From an uncultured Francisella sp. (GTDB lineage: Bacteria > Pseudomonadota > Gammaproteobacteria > Burkholderiales > Neisseriaceae): 54,920 nucleotides of DNA. Below, piece after piece: positions 17,654 through 27,186 of this stretch. The stretch's first letter is position 1, and each line of letters opens with the position of its first letter. The stretch lies in contig CALUCM010000008.1 of assembly GCA_943914555.1 (NCBI GenBank), positions 1 through 54,920 of the forward strand. The letters are read 5' to 3'. The notes below the pieces were generated by a model that made no database searches, was not told the DNA's origin, and saw nothing but the letters and a program-made list of their open reading frames with translations. The position numbers and the translations under genes are program-made.

Positions 17654-18972
17654 TGAAATTACACTATGCGCCTTTATCAGCTATTTGGCTGCTTTTATTG
17701 TGCATAACCGCCTGCCATACTGATAAAAATCTGCCCTCCGCTAATTCCCCAGAGAAACATCCTTATCCAGTATCATCATATATTCCTAAATTGGCTGTTG
17801 GCACTAGTGTAAACTCCAATTATCAACCCACTGTGCGCTATACAGTAACTGAATTTTCAAAATTACCTGGGTGGTCTACACAACACTTTGAACAAAGTTT
17901 ACAAACTTTTAAGCGCAGTTGCACTGTATTAATAGCACAAACAAAATGGCAGAAAGTGTGCGCACTTGCCATGCAAACTAAAAACAATCGTCAACAAGCG
18001 AAACGTTTTTTTGAGCAGCAGTTTCAACCTTGGATAGTGAGTAATGGTTTGGGTGGCTTGGACGGAAAGATAACTGGCTATTATGAACCTGCCATTGAAG
18101 CAACTCTTAGCCCATCTATGCACAATAGTACCCCAGTTTACGGTGTGCCCAATGATCTCATTCAGCTTGATTTACCTGCCAATATATCATCCAAGGCACA
18201 GATCCATTTAGAGAAAAACACCAATGGCGCTAAAATTAGCGAAAATGGCCCTTACTTAGCAGATTTAAGTCGGTTTCATTTATCCTCTAAAGACAAAATA
18301 TTGCGTGGTCGTTGGTCGGGTAAGGAGCTTGTTCCTTACTACACACGTGCCGAAATAGAGCAAGGAGCTATCAAAAATAAGGCTCCCATTTTGGCTTATG
18401 CCATAAGTCCAGTTGATTTTTTCTTTTTACAAGTGCAGGGATCTGGCCGCTTACACTTGCCAGATGGTAAATTACTGCGCTTAACGTACGCGCAAAAAAA
18501 CGGTCACCCGTACCAATCGATTGGCAAATACATGGTACAAAAAGGTTACTTGCCCCCACACGCTGTAAGTCAATCTTCTATCAATCAATATATTACTGCA
18601 CATCCGCAAAGAAAAAACGAAATCTTTGCCCACAATCCAAGCTATGTATTCTTCAAACCATCAGCAGATCAATCACCTAACGACGGTCCTATTGGTTCAT
18701 TAGGTGTGCCGCTTCGCGCCGGATATACAGGAGCAGTAGATCAACGTTTTATCGACTTAGGGGCTCCTCTGTTTTTGGCCACCACTGATCCTCGCAACCA
18801 TCGTGCCTTAAACCGATTGATTATAGCGCAAGACACCGGATCAGCAATCAAGGGCAGTGTGCGTGTCGATTATTTCTGGGGATTTGGTGAGTCTGCTGGG
18901 GCAATTGCAGGAAAAACCAATCATAAAGGTTATGTGTGGTTGCTACTTGCCAATGGGCAATACCCTTTATAA
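17653..18972 (+). CDS. mltA: Membrane-bound lytic murein transglycosylase A
   Basis: Outer-membrane lipoprotein that cleaves peptidoglycan glycan strands to 1,6-anhydro ends. The signal ends in lipobox ITAC near residue 20. The MltA domain shows GYYEPAIEATLSPS, AYAISPVDFFFLQVQGSGR and GSLGVPLRAG; the C-terminal 3D-type region has AQDTGSAIKG and RVDYFWGFG, containing the catalytic aspartate pattern. Length is 439 residues. The ATG overlaps the previous stop by one base. Confidence 0.95.
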   Translation: MKLHYAPLSAIWLLLLCITACHTDKNLPSANSPEKHPYPVSSYIPKLAVGTSVNSNYQPTVRYTVTEFSKLPGWSTQHFEQSLQTFKRSCTVLIAQTKWQKVCALAMQTKNNRQQAKRFFEQQFQPWIVSNGLGGLDGKITGYYEPAIEATLSPSMHNSTPVYGVPNDLIQLDLPANISSKAQIHLEKNTNGAKISENGPYLADLSRFHLSSKDKILRGRWSGKELVPYYTRAEIEQGAIKNKAPILAYAISPVDFFFLQVQGSGRLHLPDGKLLRLTYAQKNGHPYQSIGKYMVQKGYLPPHAVSQSSINQYITAHPQRKNEIFAHNPSYVFFKPSADQSPNDGPIGSLGVPLRAGYTGAVDQRFIDLGAPLFLATTDPRNHRALNRLIIAQDTGSAIKGSVRVDYFWGFGESAGAIAGKTNHKGYVWLLLANGQYPL

Positions 18973-18984
18973 TCTTGCCTTACT

Positions 18985-19734
18985 GTGCTTGCTCGATTTT
19001 TTGTCGCGATCTCTCCTCTACAGATGGGACAATCCATAGAACTCGATGAGAAAGTCAGGGCACATATACGCGCTTTGCGTCTACATCCTGGGGCGCTGCT
19101 TGAACTCTTTAATGGAAATGGCTTATGCTATGGCGCCAAGTTGCTAGCTCTAAACAGCCGACATTGTTTGGTACAGATAGAATCAGAATATCAAACTATT
19201 AAAAATAGGCACCCAGCTTTTATTTTGCTGCAATGCTTTTCTACCCCCGCCAAAATGGATTGGGTCATGCAAAAAAGTACAGAGCTGGGTGTGACTGAAA
19301 TCTATCCGGTCATCAGCCGCTACAGCAATCTTTCTTTGCATGCTCAGAAAAATAAATACCGTCATGATCGCTGGCGTAGCATTATTATTTCTGCTTGTGA
19401 GCAATCAGGTGTCAATATTTTACCCATACTTCACCCGCTTTCTCCCTTAGAAAAGGTTTTACAAGGAATCGATGCTGATTTAAAGCTGCTATTTGACACT
19501 TCTTTCTCAACTGACACAATTTCTATCAACCCTGATTCATTAAATCGTATCGCTTTATTAATTGGTCCAGAAGGCGGCTTTTCCAAGCAAGAAAGGCAAT
19601 TAGCCAAAGAATCTGGTTTTCAAAACTATCACTTGGGTCCACGTGTGTTGCGTACAGAAACAGCTCCTATTGCCGCTTTATCGCATCTACATACCTTATT
19701 TGGAGATTATGTACCACTGATCAAAGCCCTTTAA
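18985..19734 (+). CDS. rsmE: 16S rRNA m3U1498 methyltransferase
   Basis: SPOUT-family enzyme that methylates N3 of U1498 in 16S rRNA. The N-terminal PUA-like part (RFFVAISP) is followed by the knot motifs KMDWVMQKSTELGV near residue 90, LLIGPEGGFSKQE near 190 and LGPRVLRTETAPIAAL near 212. It starts with GTG twelve bases after mltA. Its last 14 bases overlap the convergent mnmC gene tail to tail. Confidence 0.95.
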   Translation: MLARFFVAISPLQMGQSIELDEKVRAHIRALRLHPGALLELFNGNGLCYGAKLLALNSRHCLVQIESEYQTIKNRHPAFILLQCFSTPAKMDWVMQKSTELGVTEIYPVISRYSNLSLHAQKNKYRHDRWRSIIISACEQSGVNILPILHPLSPLEKVLQGIDADLKLLFDTSFSTDTISINPDSLNRIALLIGPEGGFSKQERQLAKESGFQNYHLGPRVLRTETAPIAALSHLHTLFGDYVPLIKAL

Positions 19735-21355
19735 TAATATCCCTGATAATCAATCGATTAGGGTGGATGCTGTGACGCAAACGTTCTCCTAAAGGCTGAG
19801 GCAATCCCAGCACTTCAGCACTGATAGACAAGGCAGCTAGCGGCGCTGTCACCAGTCCTCGCGTGCCGTGCGCAGTATTAATATAAAGGTGAGGAATATA
19901 AGGACATTCCGCTTGCAGTACAAAGCGTTTGTCTTGGCCTAGCTTGGCATAAATCCTGCGCATCGCCTGAGCATCTCCCACAGGCCCCACGGTCGGTAAA
20001 TGATCAAAGCTATCTGAGCGCAGTGCATGGTGTCCTTGCTGATTTTCAGCATTAGTCCAAGCAAAAGAATCATAAAGGTAAGGGGCTAATTGTGCCAATC
20101 GTTTTTTATTTAGCTGAGCATCATTTTCAGACCAGGCTTGCTTCTGGCAATTAGAATGAAAAGTCGAACCAAAACAGTGGTAACCGCGATAAGCTGGAGC
20201 AATATAACTTTGACCGCTTAAAACAATTGCTAAACGTTTACTTTGGGGGGTAGAGGAAACAAGAGCACTTTGCCCACTACTTAAATAAAATCGTAGTCCC
20301 AAAGAACGATAAATTGCAGATAAATCAGCACCCAAAGCTAATATTAAAGCATCTGCATTAAAACTCTGCGTTCCAGTTTGATCATATACCCACCATTGAT
20401 TGTTTTCACGTTCTATCCTCGATACCATAAAATTACAATGTAGTTTTACAGCTGTTGAATGAAGCATCTGTTTAATCCATTTCTGAGGAGCAACCCAAGC
20501 CCCATCCGGCCAAAAAAGACCACCTTGCCCCACTGCCAGTCCTGCCAAATCATCTGCTTGCTTAGCAGAAATAGAGCGATAAAACCCAGTGGACTGTTGC
20601 ATTAATGTGCGGTGCCGTTTGATAGCCGCACTGTCATAATCTAAATGCAATATGCCACAACAATCAGAAAAAATACCCTGTGGATCCATCCATCTTAGAT
20701 GGCTAACGCTTAAGGGATAGGATAACCTAAGCAAGGCACATTGCGCCGTATCTGCTGCAGACATTTTTGCATACAGAACACCTTGATAATTGCCAGAAGC
20801 TTCTTTTGCTATTTCTGAATTTTTTTCTAATAAGGTAACTTGCAAACCGCGATGCGCAAGAAAATAAGCACTACAAGCACCAGCAATTCCTCCTCCAACA
20901 ACAATGACCGAACAAGGAGTAGGCTTAAAAATCTTTCTATCATACCAAGGAGTACTTTTAGCAGATAAAGGAAAATGAGAAGGAGCTTGATCATTCAAAA
21001 AACAAATTAGTTCTCGCTCTAGTGCGCAATCTTGCCAAAAATGCATTATTTTCTGCGGATGAATGATCCATATCTCAGTACGGGGATTTAATAATAAAAC
21101 AGTTTTTTCTTGAGTATTTAATAGAAAAGAAATATTTTTTAGATGAGGAAAAGTTTGTTGCATGGGAGCTTTGATGGACTGTATATCTTTTTCATCGGCG
21201 AAAATAAACCAGTAACACCATCGCTGCTGGTATTGTTGACAGGATAATTGCAACAAATTGACATCAGGAGCTCCTTGCCAGGCCCAAACTAAAGCTTGAG
21301 GATGGGGGTGCAAGAGAGACCATCGATGCATTTTGCTAAGATATTGCTTCAACAT
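19721..21355 (-). CDS. mnmC: FAD-dependent cmnm5s2U34 oxidoreductase, MnmC C-terminal type
   Basis: Oxidatively removes the carboxymethyl group from cmnm5(s2)U34 in tRNA, downstream of MnmEG. The FAD dinucleotide fold SVIVVGGGIAGACSAYFLA begins near residue 150, followed by EASGNYQGVLYAKMSA; the C-terminus has HLPTVGPVGD and NTAHGTRGLVTAPLAA ending in PNRLIIRDIIKG, as in MnmC. The protein has 544 residues, against about 660 for the two-domain enzyme. The first 145 residues lack a visible SAM-binding motif, so the methyltransferase half appears reduced or replaced. It is the last gene of the hpt operon. Confidence 0.88.
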   Translation of the reverse strand: MLKQYLSKMHRWSLLHPHPQALVWAWQGAPDVNLLQLSCQQYQQRWCYWFIFADEKDIQSIKAPMQQTFPHLKNISFLLNTQEKTVLLLNPRTEIWIIHPQKIMHFWQDCALERELICFLNDQAPSHFPLSAKSTPWYDRKIFKPTPCSVIVVGGGIAGACSAYFLAHRGLQVTLLEKNSEIAKEASGNYQGVLYAKMSAADTAQCALLRLSYPLSVSHLRWMDPQGIFSDCCGILHLDYDSAAIKRHRTLMQQSTGFYRSISAKQADDLAGLAVGQGGLFWPDGAWVAPQKWIKQMLHSTAVKLHCNFMVSRIERENNQWWVYDQTGTQSFNADALILALGADLSAIYRSLGLRFYLSSGQSALVSSTPQSKRLAIVLSGQSYIAPAYRGYHCFGSTFHSNCQKQAWSENDAQLNKKRLAQLAPYLYDSFAWTNAENQQGHHALRSDSFDHLPTVGPVGDAQAMRRIYAKLGQDKRFVLQAECPYIPHLYINTAHGTRGLVTAPLAALSISAEVLGLPQPLGERLRHSIHPNRLIIRDIIKGL

Positions 21356-21359
21356 TAAC

Positions 21360-23558
21360 TTATAGCGAACTTCGAAATAAATTCCATTGCTGCTTTAAAG
21401 CTTGGCGCAACATCTTAGGTTTATCTTGCGCATGATCCAATTGCTCCAACAAGCGCTTATGATCCAAAGAATACTCCAAAGAAAAGAAATTACCCACCAT
21501 ACGAATAGCCAAGGCCTGATTAGATGACATACCAGGTTTTTTTATTAAAAGAGAATAATCGATTAAATGGCTGATTAGACTGGCAGAGCCTGCTCCACTG
21601 ATCTGCAACTGTGGTCCATGCAAATAAAGCAGAATATAATCGCTGATTCCATTGTGCCACTTGCTCTTAATATGCAGACGATCAAAAGGAATACTGGCAG
21701 TTGCTTGACTTTGCTTATTAATTAGCTTACGCGGTTGCTTGTCTGCTTTTGAAGCCAAAAGTTGTTTCAATTCAATGCCAGAAATTATCCCATGTTGCAC
21801 ATTAAGCTGCATACTTCCACTGAGATTAGCTAGTAAAGTTTTGATATTTTTCCCAGTCGATTGGGCATTAATAAAAGCCGTGGCTCTACCTGATAAATAA
21901 GCGACATTTATTCTATTTAGCAGCAAAGAAGCAATATCAATGTCTGTTAATTTCTGCTGCAATCGATATGACACATCGTGCCCCCCCATCACCTCAAGCT
22001 GACTGAGCACCTCCCCCCCAAATAACCTGCCAACAACATTGACAAAACGTATGTGATTAGGTCGATATATAAATATGCCAGAGGCATCGGTAACATCACT
22101 ATTTAAATAATGCAATTTTCCAACAGAAATTTTTGCATTCACCTGTTGCTTCTTAAGCCAAGAGAATATCTTAGGAATTAACATAAGGAGCTGATTATAA
22201 TCATGTATGTTTACTTCTCTAGGCGTATTATTTTTATCACGTATCAAATAGTCTTCCAGATTTAGTGCTGCTAAATTTAAATTCACTAAACTAAAAGATG
22301 AATCTAAGTAATGAACCAAGCTTAGTTCAATATTCTGCTGATCGAACAGACCTTGTCCTTTAAGAAGCCATTGTCTTTGTCTTGCCCATTGATAAAGAGA
22401 ACTGCCTTGCAATTGTACATGCCAACGCGCTCGCTGTTCTTCTTGAAAAAATTCTCTGGTATTAAAATGGAACGCCTCAAACAAGACAGATTGTTTTTGC
22501 CAATCCCATTTTAAGCCACTAGTACCATTGAAATTAAGACGGGTATCATTTTTTTTATAATCAATATTAAAGTAGCTATTTGCTCCACTGACACACCATT
22601 GATGCTGGCAATATACTTGAAGTAATCCAAGAAACCCTTCCAATTGATATGGTGATTTCTGCTGAGAAAAATTAAGAGTCATCTTTGGAATATGAAGAGA
22701 TCTAAAATGCTGCCAAGATAACTGATCAATATTTCCCTCATAAATCATTGGATGATGCCATTGCATCCCTGAAAACTTCATATCGCTAAGTAGGATATTA
22801 CCTTGAGCAATATCTGCATTAACATCAAAATATACGGTGTTCTGATATAAAACATGATCATAAGAACACCACAACATAAGTGCCATATCTTTGGCTGTTA
22901 AGATAGGAGCCATCCAATCTACACTTCCCTCCAAGTTAAATTGGATGAGTGCTCCTTTATCTATCATAAGATAAGCTTTGAGATTAAGATAAGATAAGGA
23001 GGGGGCGCCATTAATAAAATCTAAATTCACTCGATTAAAGTGCCAATTTTGATTATTGGTGATAAGCCGCAATTGGCTATCTTTGATTAATAACCGATGA
23101 GGTAGATAATTAATATCTAATTGTTTTACAAGTTGTTGCCACAAGCTATTTTCTTGTTGTGAAAAAGGAAAGGAAAATGGTACACTAATAGTTGCCAATC
23201 CTTTCTGTATGACAATGCGATATGGTTTTGCCAATAACAGGCGTCTCCATTCAAAAGCAATACTCAACTCTTTGGCTGTCAGTGTGTATTCGACATCTTT
23301 TATTTGTTTATGTAAACGAACATTTTTGAGCACAATCGCGGGGTGCCAAGATAATTGAGAATGCAGCACATCAAAACTGATCTCAATATTTTGCTGCTGA
23401 AAATAGTTAATCACTCGTAATCGCAAAGCGTTTTCATTATAATGATTTTTAACTAGGCCAATTGCTGTTACCAAGATTATTGCCATCGCCAATACTACGA
23501 TGGCCGCACGCTTTATCTTCTTTTGATAAGGTTTTGCAATCGCATAGAAAATCTTCAT
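21360..23558 (-). CDS. AsmA-family envelope protein
   Basis: Large inner-membrane-anchored periplasmic protein of the AsmA group, which is linked to phospholipid transport and outer-membrane assembly. Residues about 18-36 form the single membrane anchor. The remaining 690 residues are beta-rich with the AsmA C-terminal signature region (NVQHGIISGIELKQLL near 620). Total length is 732 residues. I cannot tell AsmA from its paralogs on sequence memory alone. It starts 22 bases after asd and ends four bases before mnmC. Confidence 0.83.
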   Translation of the reverse strand: MKIFYAIAKPYQKKIKRAAIVVLAMAIILVTAIGLVKNHYNENALRLRVINYFQQQNIEISFDVLHSQLSWHPAIVLKNVRLHKQIKDVEYTLTAKELSIAFEWRRLLLAKPYRIVIQKGLATISVPFSFPFSQQENSLWQQLVKQLDINYLPHRLLIKDSQLRLITNNQNWHFNRVNLDFINGAPSLSYLNLKAYLMIDKGALIQFNLEGSVDWMAPILTAKDMALMLWCSYDHVLYQNTVYFDVNADIAQGNILLSDMKFSGMQWHHPMIYEGNIDQLSWQHFRSLHIPKMTLNFSQQKSPYQLEGFLGLLQVYCQHQWCVSGANSYFNIDYKKNDTRLNFNGTSGLKWDWQKQSVLFEAFHFNTREFFQEEQRARWHVQLQGSSLYQWARQRQWLLKGQGLFDQQNIELSLVHYLDSSFSLVNLNLAALNLEDYLIRDKNNTPREVNIHDYNQLLMLIPKIFSWLKKQQVNAKISVGKLHYLNSDVTDASGIFIYRPNHIRFVNVVGRLFGGEVLSQLEVMGGHDVSYRLQQKLTDIDIASLLLNRINVAYLSGRATAFINAQSTGKNIKTLLANLSGSMQLNVQHGIISGIELKQLLASKADKQPRKLINKQSQATASIPFDRLHIKSKWHNGISDYILLYLHGPQLQISGAGSASLISHLIDYSLLIKKPGMSSNQALAIRMVGNFFSLEYSLDHKRLLEQLDHAQDKPKMLRQALKQQWNLFRSSL

Positions 23559-23580
23559 TTCAGCTTATTGAAAAAACAGC

Positions 23581-24699
23581 TTATAAGGGGACACCCAAAA
23601 TCAATCGCAATGTTCGTCTAATTGGTTCTGCAGCTCCCCAAAGCAATTGATCACCAATAGTAAACGCTGTGACGTAACGCTCTCCAAAAACAGTTTGCCT
23701 AATACGTCCAACTGGCACTTTTAAACTACCTGAAACATACGCAGGAGTTAATTGCTTGAGAGTTGCTTGTTTTTCATTTGGCACCACTTGTACCCATTGA
23801 TGTGCTTCTTTTAAGATTGACTCTATCTCTGGTACCGACACTGTTTTTTTTAACTTAATGGTCAAAGCTTGGCTATGACAGCGCATAGCTCCTACGCGCA
23901 CGCAAAGACCATCAACCTTAACACTCCCAGGGGCTTTACCCAAAATTTTGTTGGTTTCTGCCATAGCCTTCCACTCTTCCCGGGACTGGCCGTTGCCTAA
24001 ATCAGTATCAATCCACGGGATGAGATTCGCAGCTAAAGGAACCGTAAAATATGTGCTAGGAAAATCTTCTGAAAAAAGACAGTCGCTTACCTTTCTATCA
24101 ATCTCTAGGATAGAAGCAGCAGGATCATTTAATAAATAACGTACCTTTTGCGAAATTGCCTGCATCTGCTGCAATAATTCGCGCATATGCTTGGCGCCAC
24201 CTCCACTAGCTGATTGATAGGTCATCGCTGAAATGTACTCAATCAAATCTTCTTGAAATAACCCTGATAAAGCAATCAGCATTAAAGACACTGTACAATT
24301 ACCGCCAACAAAATTTTTACAACCTTGCTCCAAAGCTTGTTGAATAATAGACAAATTAACAGGATCTAAAACAATAGTCGCATCTTCTGACATTCTTAAG
24401 GTCGAAGCGGCATCCAACCAATATCCTTGCCAACCACCATCCCGCAAACCTTGATACACTGATTTGGTATAATCCCCTCCCTGACAGCTCACTAGCACTT
24501 CCATCTGCGCCAAGGAATTCAAATCATTGGCATCATATAGATATAGCTCATTTTGCCCGAAGTCAGGAGCTCTGCTTCCTGCATTCGAAGTAGAAAAAAA
24601 GACAGCGTCTTTAAGATGGTGAAAATCATTTTCTTCTTTCATTCGAGTCATCAGTACTGAACCAACCATGCCTCGCCAACCTATAAAACCCACTTTCAT
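23581..24699 (-). CDS. asd: Aspartate-semialdehyde dehydrogenase
   Basis: Converts aspartyl phosphate to aspartate semialdehyde with NADPH, feeding lysine, diaminopimelate, threonine and methionine synthesis. The NADP fold starts KVGFIGWRGMVGSVL, the active-site cysteine is in GGNCTVSLM near residue 133, and SASGGGAKHMREL follows. The length of about 372 residues fits the proteobacterial type. I chose the ATG at 24699; a GTG one codon upstream is possible. dapD, a later enzyme of the diaminopimelate branch, lies at 49193-50020. Confidence 0.97.
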   Translation of the reverse strand: MKVGFIGWRGMVGSVLMTRMKEENDFHHLKDAVFFSTSNAGSRAPDFGQNELYLYDANDLNSLAQMEVLVSCQGGDYTKSVYQGLRDGGWQGYWLDAASTLRMSEDATIVLDPVNLSIIQQALEQGCKNFVGGNCTVSLMLIALSGLFQEDLIEYISAMTYQSASGGGAKHMRELLQQMQAISQKVRYLLNDPAASILEIDRKVSDCLFSEDFPSTYFTVPLAANLIPWIDTDLGNGQSREEWKAMAETNKILGKAPGSVKVDGLCVRVGAMRCHSQALTIKLKKTVSVPEIESILKEAHQWVQVVPNEKQATLKQLTPAYVSGSLKVPVGRIRQTVFGERYVTAFTIGDQLLWGAAEPIRRTLRLILGVPL

Positions 24700-24727
24700 C
24701 ACACCATTACCTTGTCTTTCATTAGGG

Positions 24728-26491
24728 TTAAATCATTTTCAAAGTTTCTTTGCTTAATTTATCACAGTCATTTATCTTAGCCAACAAACGTTCGATCTTT
24801 TCCGGATCCTCATTGCGCAACAACCGATTTACTGGCGCCACAATGCTTTTCAACGAAGTATTCACCATAACATTTTTTACTGGCAAAATGCTAGGAGCAT
24901 TAATAGAAAAAGTTCGCAAACCCATTCCCAATAATACTCGAGTCAACTGAGGATCCCCAGCCATTTCACCACAAATAGAAACTCCTTTACGATAACGCTT
25001 TGCCGTTTTAATACTATGATGAATTAATTTTAATACAGCAGGATGTAGTGGCTGATACAACTGTCTAACAGCATCATTAGCACGATCCACTGCCAAAGTA
25101 TATTGAGTAAGATCATTGGTGCCAATAGCAATAAAATCGACTAACTTGATTAAAGAAGTGATACTAAGCGCTGCAGAAGGAACTTCCACCATAATACCGA
25201 TTTCCAGCTCTGCTCCATAAGCAAGACCCTCTTTTTGCAACTGCTCTTTGGCAATATTTAAGTGTGCCAAGCACTGTTTTAGTTCTGAAATTGAGGCAAT
25301 CATTGGCCACATCATTTTCAATTTACCATAGTAAGCTGCACGCAAAATAGCCCGCATTTGTGTACGAAACATCACTGGTTCAGCCAAAGATAAACGGATT
25401 CCTGTTAGGCCCATTGCTGGATTCATCACATTAAACTGTCCAAACCAACGAGGATTTTTATCCACTCCCATGTCCATCGTGCGAATGGTCACCGGTTTAC
25501 CAGAAGATTTTTTAACTATTTTACGATAGCATTCAAACTGCTCATCTTCACTTGGCATACTATTTCTATTTAAAAATAGAAATTCACTGCGAAATAGTCC
25601 TACTCCATCTGCACCATTTTTATAAGCCAAAGAAAGATCATCTAAATCCTCAATATTGGCAAGTATTTCAACATCCACACCGTCCAGACTTGTGGTGCTG
25701 ACTTTCTTGATACGATTAAGCTTACGCAGTTCGCGTTTACTCTGATATGTCTTAGCTTCATATTCTTCGAGAATTCTTTTGTCAGGATTGAGGATCACCA
25801 CACCATTGACACCATCAACCACGATCCACTCATCTTCTTTAATTAACTCACGTGCGTTGCGTAGGCCTAATACAGAAGGAATTTGTAGATTTTTTCCTAA
25901 GATGGCCATATGGCTTGTTGGACCACCAACATCTGTGGCAAAAGCAACTACTCGATTATCTCTAAATATAGCAGCATCTGCAGGCGAAATATCTCTAGCA
26001 ACAAGGACCACATCTTCTAGCAACTCGTTAGGTTGAATATGGCTGATCTGATTGTCTCCCAAAGCTTGATAAATTTTCTCCACCACCTGGGTAACGTCTT
26101 GTTGACGCATACGCAAATAATCATCATTAATTGCATCAAATTGTCCCAATAATTTGATCCACTGCTGACGCAATGCCCATTCTGCATTAATTTTTTGGCT
26201 TTCAATTAGTTCAATTGGAGCATATGATAAATTCACGTCCCCAATCATCATTAAATGGAAGGAAATGAAAGCACCTAATTCCGCTGGGGCATGGTGTGGA
26301 ATATTTTTTCTAAGCGCATCAAGCTGTTCTCTAGTTCTTTTGAGTGCATCCTCATAACGCGCAACTTCAAAGGGGATTTCTTCTTCTTTAATAGAGTAGT
26401 GAGGTACTTCATCAAGACCGTAACTAAGCAAGTGCACCTTACCAATTGCATATCCTGTGCCAGCGGCTATCCCATGCAACACCAAACTCAC
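24728..26491 (-). CDS. ptsI: PTS enzyme I (PEP-protein phosphotransferase)
   Basis: Takes phosphate from phosphoenolpyruvate and passes it to HPr. The phosphorylated histidine lies in GGPTSHMAILGKN near residue 190, the PEP-binding barrel shows LFRSEFLFLNR and IGTNDLTQYTLAVDRAN, and the active-site cysteine is in GVSICGEMAGD near 500. The length of 587 residues is normal. It follows ptsH by five bases. No sugar permease (EIIBC) gene accompanies it, which suggests a regulatory system as known in many betaproteobacteria. Confidence 0.97.
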   Translation of the reverse strand: MSLVLHGIAAGTGYAIGKVHLLSYGLDEVPHYSIKEEEIPFEVARYEDALKRTREQLDALRKNIPHHAPAELGAFISFHLMMIGDVNLSYAPIELIESQKINAEWALRQQWIKLLGQFDAINDDYLRMRQQDVTQVVEKIYQALGDNQISHIQPNELLEDVVLVARDISPADAAIFRDNRVVAFATDVGGPTSHMAILGKNLQIPSVLGLRNARELIKEDEWIVVDGVNGVVILNPDKRILEEYEAKTYQSKRELRKLNRIKKVSTTSLDGVDVEILANIEDLDDLSLAYKNGADGVGLFRSEFLFLNRNSMPSEDEQFECYRKIVKKSSGKPVTIRTMDMGVDKNPRWFGQFNVMNPAMGLTGIRLSLAEPVMFRTQMRAILRAAYYGKLKMMWPMIASISELKQCLAHLNIAKEQLQKEGLAYGAELEIGIMVEVPSAALSITSLIKLVDFIAIGTNDLTQYTLAVDRANDAVRQLYQPLHPAVLKLIHHSIKTAKRYRKGVSICGEMAGDPQLTRVLLGMGLRTFSINAPSILPVKNVMVNTSLKSIVAPVNRLLRNEDPEKIERLLAKINDCDKLSKETLKMI

Positions 26492-26496
26492 CCTAT

Positions 26497-26763
26497 TTAT
26501 TCCCCTTCTGCAAAATAATGATTGATTAATTGCAACAAAGCAGACATTGCTTCTTCTTCATCAGGACCAACCACTTCTAAGGTGATGATAGAACCTTTAA
26601 TGGCTTCTAACATCATTAAGCCCAAAATACTTTTACCATTGACAGCTTGCCCACGAAAAGACACCTGCACTTGCGACTCAAATCCGCTGGCCACTTGTAC
26701 AAAGAGACTAGAGGCCCGTGCATGCAGGCCAAGCTTATTAATAATTTCAACGTCTTGCTTCAT
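26497..26763 (-). CDS. ptsH: PTS phosphocarrier protein HPr
   Basis: Small phosphocarrier between enzyme I and EIIA. The active histidine sits in NKLGLHARAS, and the regulatory serine pattern VNGKSILGLMML, the site of HPr kinase in organisms that have it, is conserved. I start at the ATG at 26763, giving 88 residues and the family start MKQDVEI; frames upstream add an unrelated leader. The start lies 17 bases inside the EIIA gene, so translation is probably coupled. Confidence 0.95.
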   Translation of the reverse strand: MKQDVEIINKLGLHARASSLFVQVASGFESQVQVSFRGQAVNGKSILGLMMLEAIKGSIITLEVVGPDEEEAMSALLQLINHYFAEGE

Positions 26764-27166
26764 AAGAATGTTGCGATAAATCAAAAGAAACAATACCCTG
26801 CTTGGCTCGATGCATGACTTCTCGCGCTAATAAAGTAGCACTTTCATACTTTTGCGCATCTTGCAATGCCTTGACCAGCATTGGTACATTTAAGCCTGCA
26901 ACAATGGTAATGGGGTGCGTACTTTCAAGTCGCTGAAGCATATTGCAAGGCGTTGATCCCAATACATCAGTCAATAAAAGAACTGGGCAGTTTTCTGGCC
27001 CTTTATTCAAAGCATCTTTTACTTTTTCCAATAGATCAGTTTGGTCATCTTCACAGCCTGTAGTAATGACAAAATCAGATGGCACCTGCTGCCCAAAAAA
27101 ATGACGCACAATTTCACAATAAGCCGTACCCAAAGAATAGTGTGTCACAACTAGAATAGAAACCAT
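26747..27166 (-). CDS. PTS mannose-family EIIA component
   Basis: Cytoplasmic EIIA of the mannose superfamily, accepting phosphate from HPr at the histidine in VVTHYSLGTAY (about residue 9); the partner signature LLLTDVLGSTPCNM is near residue 65. The 139-residue length fits a free-standing EIIA domain. With no EIIB, C or D genes nearby, it is likely a sensor or regulator of carbon or nitrogen state rather than a sugar importer; this is inference from context. It overlaps ptsH and follows hpt by 20 bases. Confidence 0.9.
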   Translation of the reverse strand: MVSILVVTHYSLGTAYCEIVRHFFGQQVPSDFVITTGCEDDQTDLLEKVKDALNKGPENCPVLLLTDVLGSTPCNMLQRLESTHPITIVAGLNVPMLVKALQDAQKYESATLLAREVMHRAKQGIVSFDLSQHSYEARR

Positions 27167-27186
27167 ACTTAACTTCTCTATCTCAA

